Assembly (NCBI GenBank): GCA_039000515.1 | Contig: JBCFYV010000012.1 | Coordinates: forward strand, 127,730,652 to 127,794,651 | From: Timema cristinae | Taxonomy: Eukaryota; Arthropoda; Insecta; Phasmatodea; Timematidae | DNA length: 64,000 bases | Reading direction: 5' to 3' | Shown here: piece by piece, positions 22,501-33,700 of the stretch | How positions within the stretch are numbered: the stretch's first letter is position 1 | Layout: each line of letters starts with the position of its first letter | Translations under genes and position numbers: made by a program | The notes under the pieces: model-generated | Told to the model about the DNA's origin: nothing | Databases searched by the model: none | The model's input: only the letters and a program-made list of their open reading frames with translations

Positions 22501-24220
22501 GTCCTCCTCAAAAATACTAATCGCTAACTGTGGATAATCCTCATGAATGAAGAGGATAAATGCTCCTACAGGATCTTGACACATTCCTGGATAAACACCT
22601 GGGTGAGGACATAACTAATTACCAAGATGATAGAACACAATATTTAACTGTGAACATAGCTAACACTATTTACAGTTTTGTGAACAGTAGAGTATTATAA
22701 ACAAAGGTTGATGTAGAATGACAGTTAACAAATCAACAATATGTCTAACAACACCTTATCATTGTTGTATGGGACAATCAACTATTTTAAAGGAAACACA
22801 ATTAATGACTATTTGAGAAAATAAAGCCTTAATAACATTCCTTACGATTTATTCGTAGTGTAGTAATAACAAAACCTTGAACTACTGATCATTTGGGCGC
22901 TGATAACAAAGCCTCAACAAGCCACATCATAACAAGCATGTTTCCCTGATTAGAAAATATAAGCTCTATGAAACCTCATCAAACGTACTCTAGCCAAAAA
23001 TATCACTGTCCAGCATGATCTTCAAGTATTGCAAAAAATAATAATTTTATCACTAAGTTTCACCAAAAATATTTCTACAAGACTTATTCTTACTAAGATA
23101 TTCAAATATTTAACTCGATGGTATCATGATTACATTAATTACAACTAACTTAAAATGAACCATCCTCAAGAGGAGGATGCTCAAATAATATAAATAGTAA
23201 TACAAAAAAAGGGACAACAATAGAAGTGAGTGCTATGGAGTTCAAGGCGTTGAATGTTTTACCCAAAACATTCCAATACCGAAGCTCGCAACTCAAACCT
23301 GTTGCTGGGTTATTCAAAAGGGGCCGTCTACCTCTAGAAAGCAGTGAGATGCTGCAACCTGCCTATCAATTCACATTAAATTAATAGAAATATATTAGAT
23401 CTAATACCTAGGGTATGGAGAGGCATATACAGAAAATATTAGTATAAGTCATAAGTTGATATTTATTTGCAATCGCGCAATTAGATATTTAACAGTTCTA
23501 TTCAACGTTAACATTGTTGTAGTGAAGATGTATATAAAAAATATTAAATTATTATACCACAACGAATTGTAGCCAAAGTTAAAGAGTCTGAGGTGAAAGA
23601 TATATCAGTTTAATTTAACGTTAACATAAGATATTGAAAAAGGTATAAATGTAAATTAGATTCATTAAAAGTTATGAACATAGCCAGAGGCATTACAACA
23701 AGAAACTTTAGATAAACGTAGTTAATTCTAAGTCCACTTGATAGGACGCCTTTCTTATATGCAAAAAATAATGACAAGATAATATGTATTCAATTATTAA
23801 ATACTCGTCCATGAGAACTAGCATGTTGCAAAACAACAATAAAAAATCTAAATTCAAATATATTATAGTTCACGAGAACATTATTTAAATATAGCAATTC
23901 ACGAAATCGATACCCATTAAACATACTTATCGATACAATCGATTAATTATAACTCAACTACCGATTAAACGCCATCACCTAGCAACGAAGCGACATCTAA
24001 AGAACAATAAAGTAATTTTCTAACAGTCCGATTTATTTCTAAATTATTTAGAATCTTAGGAAGAATAGGTCGAAAAGAAATTTTGGTAACGTCTTACAAT
24101 AAAAAAAGTTAAATTTGCCTATAGTGAATTTCGACCTTACATTTTAAGTTTGAAGAAAGCCGGAGCTTATCCTGTCTCAGTTACGACTTAGGCCCAATTG
24201 TCAATTCTGTTGGCACAGAC
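22501..24220. other. AT-rich intergenic DNA, nothing recognisable
   Basis: About 1.7 kb of AT-rich sequence without long open frames, tandem repeats or recognisable mobile-element motifs on either strand. Confidence 0.5.
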
Positions 24221-24527
24221 GCCAGTATATATACTATAAAGCACAGAAGAGGGAGAGATGGGAAAATTAAGGGAGGTCACATTCTAGAACATCAAGGAAT
24301 ACATAGATAGCGCATGCCACACAGCTCCGGGAAGGTCCGTGGCCGTTCGGGAACATTATCGAAGGGGATATCTTCACTGCGCATGTCCAATCAACTCAAG
24401 ATGTTCGTTGAACTCATGTCACATTTTACCCTGCCAGTGTTCAATTTTCTCGGTACCACGAAGGTGCGTCCGACGGTTTTGTGTCGTTCTTCCACGCAGC
24501 CCCAGTCAGAAATCAAATGGGGTAAGT
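24221..24527 (+). other. Possible promoter and first exon, unassigned
   Basis: GTATATATACTATAAAGCAC (about 24222-24241) is TATA-like. An ATG at 24314 opens a frame that reaches AATGGG followed by GTAAGTCT (24521 onward), a near-consensus 5' splice site. The encoded ~70 residues match no family I recognise, and I could not identify a partner exon downstream. The complementary strand is also open (24391-24618). It could equally be a chance arrangement or part of an old mobile element. Confidence 0.2.
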
Positions 24528-24619
24528 CTCGTCTATTTTTGTTGTTTAGTGTCTTTCGTAAACCATCCGATGCTACAAAAATAGTTCTAATAATTTCATC
24601 CCTCATGTTTGAGAACATG

Positions 24620-26270
24620 TGACCTTATCACGAACTCACAACAATTAGATATTATTTTAAATAATTAGTCTTTGAATAATTCAGTAATGGGGTCATGGAA
24701 TATTAAAGTTACAACAAGAACTATAGATAGTGAATTCTTATCGAGATTAAAAATATTCAAGTATGGACCAGGAGAGAATTTTGACAAGTATAATATCAAA
24801 TTAAATACAAAAATTTATGTTGACTTTAGATGACCACGTTAGGTCTACCTGTGAGGCTAGCGCGGGTTGTTGAGAGGCGGGGGTAAGGATGGAATGGGGC
24901 AGTTTTTTGAGCTCAGTTCTATGCCAGCAAATATTGATAACTCCTTGTAACACAAAATGTCTCTACAGATTCTTCATAATCTCAAGGTCAATCATTTTAG
25001 CGATTATAATAATTTTTATTTCTAAGAGAAAGTATAAATGAAAACATTTTATTCAAATAATAATAGGCCTATGCGAATCCATAATATTCAGTTTCGAATC
25101 ATCTGAATCTTGGCTAACTGAATCAAATCGAATCTCATGCATAAAACAAATTCAAGTTAAATCCGAACCTAGTCCCATCCTTAAATAGTAACGGATCAAA
25201 TATTTTATTTTTTTAAATGTGCTCAGATCTGGATATAATAATTTATTTTAGGTTTACTATGATAATGTTTCAAATTAAATCTGTGTGGAAAATTTAATTA
25301 TGTTAATTTTCCGAATACAATGCAGTTGTGAGATATTTGAAAAAAAATATTAAACACATTTTAGTCATATTTTATATTTATATAAAAAAAATCAATAGCA
25401 CAAATCTTAAAAGGTGAAAAATCAAATATAGATCATACCAGGTTTTTAATCATGGTGCAAAGGTTGATTAATTTAATATTTACAGAAAGGTGGGCCTAAA
25501 TATTTTTTTAAACACAGGATATTCACTGTCCCAAACAAATCCCCCCTCGCGATTCCTTTACATCTTTGAACTCAAGCTAATTCCTCTATTCACTCTACCA
25601 CGCAACTGGTTTCCGATCTGATTCTATTAATTTGTTAAGTATGCAGGAATTATAGATTCGAATTTTGAGCTAACCCAAATGAATCCGAATCTAAAATTTA
25701 TTTGAATTCAAAATTTCAAAGCGAATAAGAATCTTGCTAAGATTTAGAAAAAATTTGAAGGTTCGCACTGGCTTAAATATTAATAGCTACTGAACTGATT
25801 TTGATTAAAATGAAAATGACAAACACTTTAAGAGGAAATTACATCCATGCACAAACATCTCACAGCATTTTGATTAATTTATTATACTTGAGTCTTGAAG
25901 TCTCTCTTCTATTCATGTCTCTTTCCAACAAAGCCAAGCTTGCTGTTTCCCTCAATCTGTCAACAGCGAGTGTCCTCAGATGAGAATAGTTTGCCCACGT
26001 GGTTAGGGAGACTAACTAGCGACTTGTGAAAGGAGGACTGGACTCACTTCTAGAACTCTCTATATTTAGAATACTCTGACAACACTAGACTCGTGGTATG
26101 GCATCAACTGAGCTTGTTTTGGTTTAAATCAGTTTGTAAGTCGTGAGTTCTGAAAGCTTACACGTTTAACACGTTACATACTATCGCGCCCTATGATGCG
26201 TGGAGCTCCAACAAGAACATCAATAACATTTATAAATTAGCGGCTTATTGTTGGTCCTTGACTCATTGTG
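24620..26270. other. AT-rich intergenic DNA, no gene
   Basis: Two stretches (about 25075-25200 and 25650-25750) are loosely enriched in GAATC/CGAAT words, like a very old degenerate repeat. No coding signal; the 25801-25983 frame is short and matches nothing. Confidence 0.4.
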
Positions 26271-26272
26271 CA

Positions 26273-26515
26273 ACGTGTCTTACTACCCGTTCAGTATACC
26301 CGCTTTTAATTACACCCATGACATGGGGTTTGGGAAGGTAGACTTAGAGGAAAAGTACCCCATTTGCGCGGAGAGTAGAGATGAAGATTATCCAGAAAAA
26401 AATCACTACCGGTAAACCCGCTGGGATTTGAACCCCATTCTATCCGTAGCATTAAGGCTAAATTAGATGAGCCTGACATTTATTCCGCTTGTCTACCGAT
26501 GTGGGTTATTTGGGT
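26273..26515 (-). mobile_element. SINE A copy, - orientation, near full length
   Basis: Starts with the family tail (complement of AACGGGTAGTAAGAC), then a body with AGGAAAAGTACCCCATTTGC, then the B-box complement GGGATTTGAACCCCATTC, ending in the head complement CTACCGATGTGGGTT. It has the same order as the copies at 48395 and 63412. Confidence 0.7.
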
Positions 26516-26679
26516 CTTGGACCTTCTAGGGCGCTCCTAGCATCCTGCTCCCGCTCCAAGAGCTTCCCACGTCCATCACAGATTCTGCCCTATGCTAGGA
26601 GAGGAGAATGTACCCTGGTTAGCTCTGTGGTAGAATGCTAAGCCCCGCAGCCCATTGGGGCGATAGCTGGTGTGACAGG

Positions 26680-26865
26680 GACGAGTGGGATTACATTTAG
26701 AGGAATTGTATCTGGATTTTCGTGGAGAGAGAGTGGAAAGCCATTTAGGGAAAAAACCTTCATTACACCGACAGGGATTCAAACCGTGATTTCCTCATCG
26801 TTGAACGTATAATATATTGCAAGATTAGCGCCTTAAGCCAAATCGGTGACCACATGGTCTAGGGA
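26680..26865 (-). mobile_element. SINE A copy, - orientation, lacking tail
   Basis: Body GGATTACATTTAGAGGAATT, then GTGGAGAGAGAGTGGAAAGC, then the B-box complement GGGATTCAAACCGTG, and a head complement GCGCCTTAAGCCAAATCGGT ending at GACCACATGG. It lies in a cluster with copies on both sides. Confidence 0.65.
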
Positions 26866-26879
26866 ATCACTCCCGCAAT

Positions 26880-27105
26880 AGACGACGAGAATATTGGGAT
26901 CAGAATCACGGTCAGGTGTACTGAGGGGATTTTTACACTCTCCTTCCAAGCAAGTGCGGGTGCACTTCCCATAAATATAGCCTTCCTATACCTAAAACCA
27001 TTAGAGTGATTATGTTAACCGAGTAACCCAATCGGGTAGTAAGACGCGGGAATAAAACAGGTAACGCCTTGGACCATTGGACCACCTGAGTGGTTCCCTT
27101 TGGTA
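26880..27105 (+). mobile_element. SINE A copy (+) abutting a head-like piece (-)
   Basis: The + strand reads GGGATTTTTACACTCTCCTT, then AAGCAAGTGCGGGTGCACTT, ending in the family tail CGGGTAGTAAGACG (about 27030-27045). Directly after it, TAACGCCTTGGACCATTGGA resembles the complement of a SINE A head, so two copies in opposite orientation may be joined here. An (ATT)n run follows. Confidence 0.6.
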
Positions 27106-27116
27106 AAAAAAAGTGT

Positions 27117-27165
27117 AATTATTATTATTATTATTATTATATTATTATTATTAATATATTTATTA
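27117..27165. repeat. (ATT)n microsatellite
   Basis: Run of ATT/TTA triplets directly after a SINE A cluster. Confidence 0.9.
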
Positions 27166-27300
27166 TTATAAATGTAGTGACAGACAGAGATCACACAACT
27201 TGACGTAAAATAATGAAATGATTAGTGCTTTGTAAAATGAGATATTATGTATGTACTTTTTCTATTATTGATTATTTTCTTATTTAATGTGACTACAGTT

Positions 27301-27412
27301 TCTCCCTATTGAATGTGAATACATTTTTCCTTTGAATGACACAGTTGTCTCCCTATTGAATGTGACTGTACAGTTGTCTCCCTATTGAATGTGACTGTAC
27401 AGCTCAATCTAC
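27301..27412. repeat. Short tandem repeat, about 29-bp unit, 3-4 copies
   Basis: Copies of CTCCCTATTGAATGTGACTG followed by TACAGTTGT. The first copy is diverged. Confidence 0.85.
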
Positions 27413-28405
27413 CTCCAAGAGGGAGTCTCAAGCCTTATTCCGTTGCTGCAGGGAGACAGAAGGCTAACCGGGGTCTTATGATGAACTGCAGGATATAAAG
27501 AGAGAAGCGCAGTAATTTGAGGGCATCTTGCGGGTCGAAACTACCCACTACCCACTACACAGGTAACCCATCGTCTAGACAAACCCAGTGATGGGCCGCT
27601 TTGACACAACTCGTCAAACATCGAGACGGCCCAAAAGGTTTAATTTAATTACTGTTTAGAGAATTTCCGTTATCCTCCCACAGTTACATAACAACTGACG
27701 TATTAACGCGTAGCCTACACTCCTAAATACGCCAGTAACTTGAATATGTCAGAAAAAAGGTTGTTTCGCACGTCTTACTATCCGTCGGGTTATACGCTTA
27801 TGTTCTATTAACACTTGGTTTTAGCGATTAGAAAGGTTATATTTAAAAGAAATGTACCCACATATTTTAAACAAATTAAATACTACCATCATTACACCAA
27901 AGCGAGATTCAAATATATATTTCCCCGTTATCAGCAGTTTAGTCCAATAATATGGTAATTAACAGCGAACCAATCATGTGTGTTCCATCACTAAGACAGA
28001 GGTGTAATATTCCTACGCCACCAAAAAGAACACAGCTAGTATTTATACGTGTCAAGGGAAAGTAGTGCGTGCACACCTCACGTGTCAATTTTAAAATATT
28101 ATTCCTAACCGCCCCACCGACACATCGGGGCTCTCGTTCCCATAAAGTTTGGGAATCTACCCTTCTTAAAAATTAATAATATATAGTAAAAAATAAATTG
28201 CTGAGCACTTTCAAGAAAATAGTCTTTTATTCCAAAATAAGTGTAAATAAAGTTTCTGTAACTTGAAGCGTACACAGGAAAATGGAGGAAAGATACTCCA
28301 CACTCCTTTTCAGGACAGCAGCTCTTCTATCTCTAGCCCCACAGCCAAAGCTTTATTTTAATTATTTTAGATGCACCATAGAGATTTTTAGACATTAAAA
28401 TGCTT
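27413..28405. other. Intergenic, no gene; degenerate SINE A at 27768-27975
   Basis: 27768-27975 carries the tail complement CGTCTTACTATCCGTCGGGT and an AT-rich degenerate body in the - orientation. The remainder is unique and shows no coding signal. Confidence 0.45.
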
Positions 28406-28862
28406 TAGAAAATTCTCATGATTGTCTAACAGATGGCAGCACTAGTTCATTAGAAAGTTCTCATGATTGTCTAACAGATGGCAGCACTAGTTCATTAGAA
28501 AGTTCTCATGGTTGTCTAACAGATGGGAGCACTAGTTCATTAGAAAGTTCTCATGGTTGTTAACAGATGGCAGCACTAGTTCATTAGAAAGTTCTCATGG
28601 TTGTCTAACAGATGGAGCACTAGTTCATTAGAAAGTTCTCATGATTGTCTAACAGATGGAGCACTAGTTCATTAGAAAGTTCTCATGGTTGTCTAACAGA
28701 TGGCAGCACAGTCATTAGAAAGTTCCATGATTGTTAACAGATTGGAGCACTAGTTCATTAAAGTTCTCATGTTGTTACAGATGCAGCACTAGTTTCATTA
28801 GAAAGTTTCTATATTTAAAGATGCAGCATAGTTCATAGAAAGTTCATCATGATTGTCTAAAC
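28406..28862. repeat. Minisatellite, 45-bp unit, about 10 copies, right end decayed
   Basis: Units contain AACAGATGGCAGCACTAGTT followed by CATTAGAAAGTTCTCATG. The left units are near-perfect, while from about 28690 units accumulate many single-base losses and gains. This is either true edge decay of the array or uncorrected long-read errors. Confidence 0.95.
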
Positions 28863-30528
28863 AAAATGCACACTCACAATTTGAGATAAAATTGACTTTT
28901 ACTCTTTATCCCCTGTATCCTTCACTTGTGACAATATTAAATAGAACAAAATTATTAGGAAGGAGTGAAGAGGATGCGGTTACATAATGATGAGCTACAT
29001 ACCCTGTACTTATCACGAGACAAGCAGCACGAATGTAAGAATCATGAGTCGTGTTCAAGGTAATGATTGTCAAACCCGATGGGAAGAGAGCAGCAGGTAG
29101 GATTGATATTTTCCAGGGATTACTCCCCCCCATATCCAGTAGACTATAGTTGTGTAACTCGACTATAGCTCTGTCCCTATGTTGATAGGTTTCTATGGAA
29201 ATACCACTCATTCGTTTAGTTATCATATAAATTAAAATGGCTCTAGTTCGCAGTGGCACTCTTTTTTTGTTTACCCTCAGTGATGATCAAAGATTCACTT
29301 ATAAAAACATACATTAAGATGTATTTTTAATTAGTTTATATCGAAAATATATTGTTAGATTTAACAAATTAATGGTTATAATTATGATTAAATATTCTTT
29401 TAAAAGCTATATTTCTCAAGTTTTACATAATTGGTGAATAAACAGATTCTAAATTTCAAGTAAAGTTTTTTTATATAGGTATACAAAATCTTATTTTATC
29501 CATTCCGTAATATAAAAGATAAGAAGAAAAAATCCCGTCTCCTAATTTTAAGTTTTTTTAAATCTATTTTGTTGACACCTAAAACCTTCCTGTTTCAATG
29601 GTCTAAGACTACTCACTAGGAAACATGTCCTCTGGAACATTGTTGACAAGCAGTTCTCCAATGAAGAAACATGTTTTTGTCATCCATTCCAAATGGGCTA
29701 CAAGGAACAATGTTAGCGTGTCTGGACCTGTTCGTCAACAACAGACAATGGAAACAGACAACGTGGACCGTTTGCTTCTGCTGTTCACAGAGATTACATC
29801 AGTTCCCGGTTTGTCATTTGTCATGGCATGAAAAGACACTGAAACTTGTACAGAAACTTCCCACAAACATATTGTTGTGGTTTGTGACATCCGTGGACTA
29901 TAAAAATGGTGTTAAATAGTGAAATAGGTGAAAAGTTGAACCAAATGAAGTGGGGGAAAAAAAAGTTAAAGGCCTTTAGTGAGCAATTTCGAAGAGAGCA
30001 CACTAATTTTTGAAGCACAAGCCATAGCGGCATCCTCCTTGGCAGACATATTTCATTCACCTGAATTCTGGTTGGGAAACAATGTTTTCAGCTGTTTCCA
30101 AACATTCTGTTTCCCATGTTTCAGCTGTTCCAACATTCTGCTCCATGTTTTCAACAGTTCCAAACATTCTGTTTCCCATGTTTGCCAACAGTTTGCAAGT
30201 ATGGGAAACAGTTTCGAACCAAAGTGGTAAACAATGTTTCCAAGTGCGTACTAGGCTTAAGGAGTCATCCTTGTCTCAATAGACTTGTGACTCATCTTCC
30301 AATAATGGGAAGATCGGGAATATAATCTCGGTCAGGTTTTTCACACATTATCCAAGCAAATGGGGGTACAATTAATCAAAACTCAAACTTTCTCATCCCT
30401 AGCACATAAACATAATCAGTACTTATGCGTACAGCTTGAGTGGGTGGTGAACGGTGGTGACAAAAAGTCCAACTATCCACCATCCATTGCAATGTCACCG
30501 TGACTAGAACTTGCGGTGAACCTCCAAA
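28863..30528. other. Intergenic region upstream of the IQCA1-like gene
   Basis: A 117-codon - strand frame (28906-29259) and overlapping frames at 29625-29919 match no family I recognise. 30075-30240 holds several imperfect copies of a CAAACATTCTGTTTCCCATG word. 30283-30440 is a degenerate + strand SINE A (GGTTTTTCACACATTATCCA body). Any promoter of the downstream gene should lie in the right part, but I see no clear TATA box. Confidence 0.4.
30283..30440 (+). mobile_element. SINE A copy, + orientation, degenerate
   Basis: Body motifs GGTTTTTCACACATTATCCA and AAGCAAATGGGGGTACAATT match the sense consensus suggested by other copies. It lies about 90 bases upstream of the start codon of the IQCA1-like gene, so it may overlap the promoter or 5' UTR. 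Confidence 0.5.
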
Positions 30529-30775
30529 ATGTCGCACGATACATATTCGAGACTTCTCAACGAAACGGGGAAAAGCCTGCGGCGAACTCTAGAGGTTGAT
30601 CACTCTACTCAGAACACTAGTAAACCCATCAAGAACGAGCTGCAAGCACATAACCTCGTGATCAGCCTTCACAACCAATACATCGTGATCCTGAACAGAC
30701 TGGGAGAATGCTGTGACCAGGTCTGTCAGCCACAGAAGAGGCCCATCATTAGGACATTACTGGAGCTGTGCATCG
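30529..30775 (+). CDS. IQCA1: IQCA1-like exon 1
   Basis: Starts with ATG in a favourable AAAATG context and ends before the donor GTACGT, phase 1. It encodes the N-terminal helical region, with the conserved CQPQKRPIIR stretch near its end. Confidence 0.9.
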
Positions 30776-33700
30776 GTACGTTCCTTGGACATATCGAGAC
30801 CATATAGGGCTTGGTTCGGAGAGGGATTGCATTTACATACATCAGAATAACCTATGGGGCATTTTATAAGATATGGCCATAGTGTAGTCAAACAAGGTGA
30901 GAAACCTTTCAGGGCAAATGGATTGCACAATGAACATAGCCATGAAAATATTGGCTCCTGCTCTATCACGATACATTTAAATTTGATGATTTTTATTAAT
31001 CTTACCTGTGTATGTAAAAACTTATAACATATAATATTGCATATATTTTAAATATCAAACCAACTTATTAAAACTCAATGGCATCCAATCAATTTACTTG
31101 GTGGAGGAAGTGTCGGCGCTACTATTTAATGTTTCCTATTGAAAATATTTAGAGCACCCATAACGTGTACAGGGGATCAAACCCAATTAATCCTGGAATA
31201 CTGAAATATATCTTCTCTTTCTATTACTTTGAGACTTTCACGGAATTATTCTTTCTTTAGATCACTTAAATTTAAGGTGAAACTCTTTTACCTTGGTGCA
31301 GTATGGTTAGTTTGTGACAGTAATACATTTTAATATCAAGATCCATTCAAATTACTTGCTTTTGGCACAGGTGGGTCATTAGTACCTGAGATAGTTCTTA
31401 TAAGAAGCTCAAAATATCTTGTTTTTTTCTACTTTCACGCCGCGATTAGACAAATTTGTTCCAACCAGTAAATGAATCGGAACTTCTTAGTAAATGAGAA
31501 TAATAAATGCCTAAATACTTTAGAATATCAACATATACATTGTAGAAATTCAAAAACTAAAAGTTATCCTCAATTTTGTTTTGGGCAAATAAATTCGTGA
31601 CCCATTTTTCTTTTAAATCTTACATTCTTGGTTGCAGGTCGACTTTTGGAACTTAAAAATGAACTGGTAAATTTAGATACCTCAGAGATGAGCTATAACG
31701 ATTTTGCTCTCCAAGAAATGAAGCTTACACCATTTAATTTGGAGATCAACGTAGTAAAATACTTGAAAGGACATAGAGACGAATATATTAATAGTTTATT
31801 TGACTATGCCATTAAGATAAATAAAGAACGAGAGAAACTAGATGCAGGTAAATGATCAAATATGTCGACTCGCTCTAAACTTAGAAAACATACAATAGAC
31901 CAGCTTGAATTACAGTAAGACATGCTAATGCTACATTGTGGAAACATTATTAGTTTATTAAATACAGGAATATCTCACATAGTGACTTGAAACAAGAAGA
32001 TACTCTTTCCCCGTTAATTTTTAATCTAATCTCAGAGGTATTAGGGTAATTTAAGAGGTAGGAAGGATTGGCCTTACGGTACAATGCAGTTATTAGGATA
32101 CGAGGATAATTTAGCTTTGTTGGGCAATAGTAAGGAAGCTGTTGCAAGATTTAAGTTTTTTTTAGGGGATCGTAAGGAAATAGGTTTAGAGGTGAACGCT
32201 GAAAATACTAAGCTCTGATGATTTTTTAAAAAAAATTTAAATCTAAGGTTTGTATGGAATGACAAATAGCACTGTATAATTGGTATTTGGGCAAAAATTC
32301 GTCAAAGCAGAGTTAAATGATGAATTTTTTTGGAAAATTCCAAATATTTTGAAAATAGCGCAAACGATTTTGTTCAGAATTTATATTTGGATATATTTGG
32401 AAATTTTGCGGTATGACAAACAATGTATAATTTTTTTGTGAGGGGAACTCATATATGGGTAGTTAAGTAATTACTGTTTTTTCAAAAACTTGAAATATTT
32501 TACAAATGGCTATAACTATTTGGTTCCAAATGGGTATCTTGGTTGGGATTGACATAACAAATAACACTGTTTACACGGTTTCAGGTAAAAATTCTATAAA
32601 CTGTCGTTTGCTGATGAGTGATTTTTGAAAATTTTAAAATAGCTATAACGATTTTTAAGAATCAAATAGCCAAGGCTATTATACCTGTTTTAGTGAGGAT
32701 CTACTCGCAACTACCGAGTCTAAGGTGGCTGCGTTATCTGATAACTCGTGATATTAATAGAATCACACATTTGTAGATGATGATTTCCGCACGTCCATCA
32801 CAGACTCGGCCCTGGCGTACTAAACCAAATGTCCCGGGTTCGATTCCCATGTCCAGGTGCCATTTTACAATTTAAAGAATGAAATGATTTTGCTTAAAAT
32901 GTACAACTGGGTAGTTTTTCGATATTAACATGACAAAACAAAAGCTGTATAAGTGTTTTTTGGGAGTTTCGGTTTTAGGTAGTTTAGTGATAATTTTAAC
33001 TTTATTTGAATATCTTAAAAAAATTGCCTTAACGATTTGGTTCAAAGTTGGTAACGGGGAACTATTTTACATTATCAATAATAATCTACCTTTGTTTATC
33101 CAAAATAGATAAATTTAGTAATTTACTTACACTTTTAATAGAAGATTAGAATTATTTTGAAATTGACCTCGAAGATTGATTTCAAAATGGGAATATGTGA
33201 ATAGTTCTTCATGATAAATAATAATAAGTTTTTATTTGTTTACAAATAACCAGAAATTTATAGTATGTAGTCAATAAATCATTTATTTTTAAGAATTTAA
33301 ATTTTGTTACATATTAAATTTGAATGATTTGGTTTAAAATGTATACATAGAGATTTATTATTGAGATTAACAAAATGATGTGTTAGTTTTTGGAAGGAAA
33401 ACATACTTAAGGGTAGTTTACTCAAAACACACTTTTGAAAATTATCTTTGAATCCATAATACACAAAATGAAAAAAGTTTGTGCGATTGTGTCGTATCAT
33501 TGATGATCTTCCCTATATTTGTCTTTTGAATCAATATTTTTAGCAAGTCATTGAGAATTTTTTTAAAAAAGGCGATAGATTTAACTCACCACTGAAATAG
33601 TGATTACTCGCTATAACGAGGCGTGTTATTGGTCCCTGCTCGTTACAGCTGAGCTAGACTGCGTGTATTTATATAGTGATTACTCGCTATAACGAGGCGT

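Noticed and set aside
28906..29259. 117-codon - strand frame as a host gene
   Set aside because: No recognisable domain; the length is possible by chance in a region of this size and there is no splice or promoter context.
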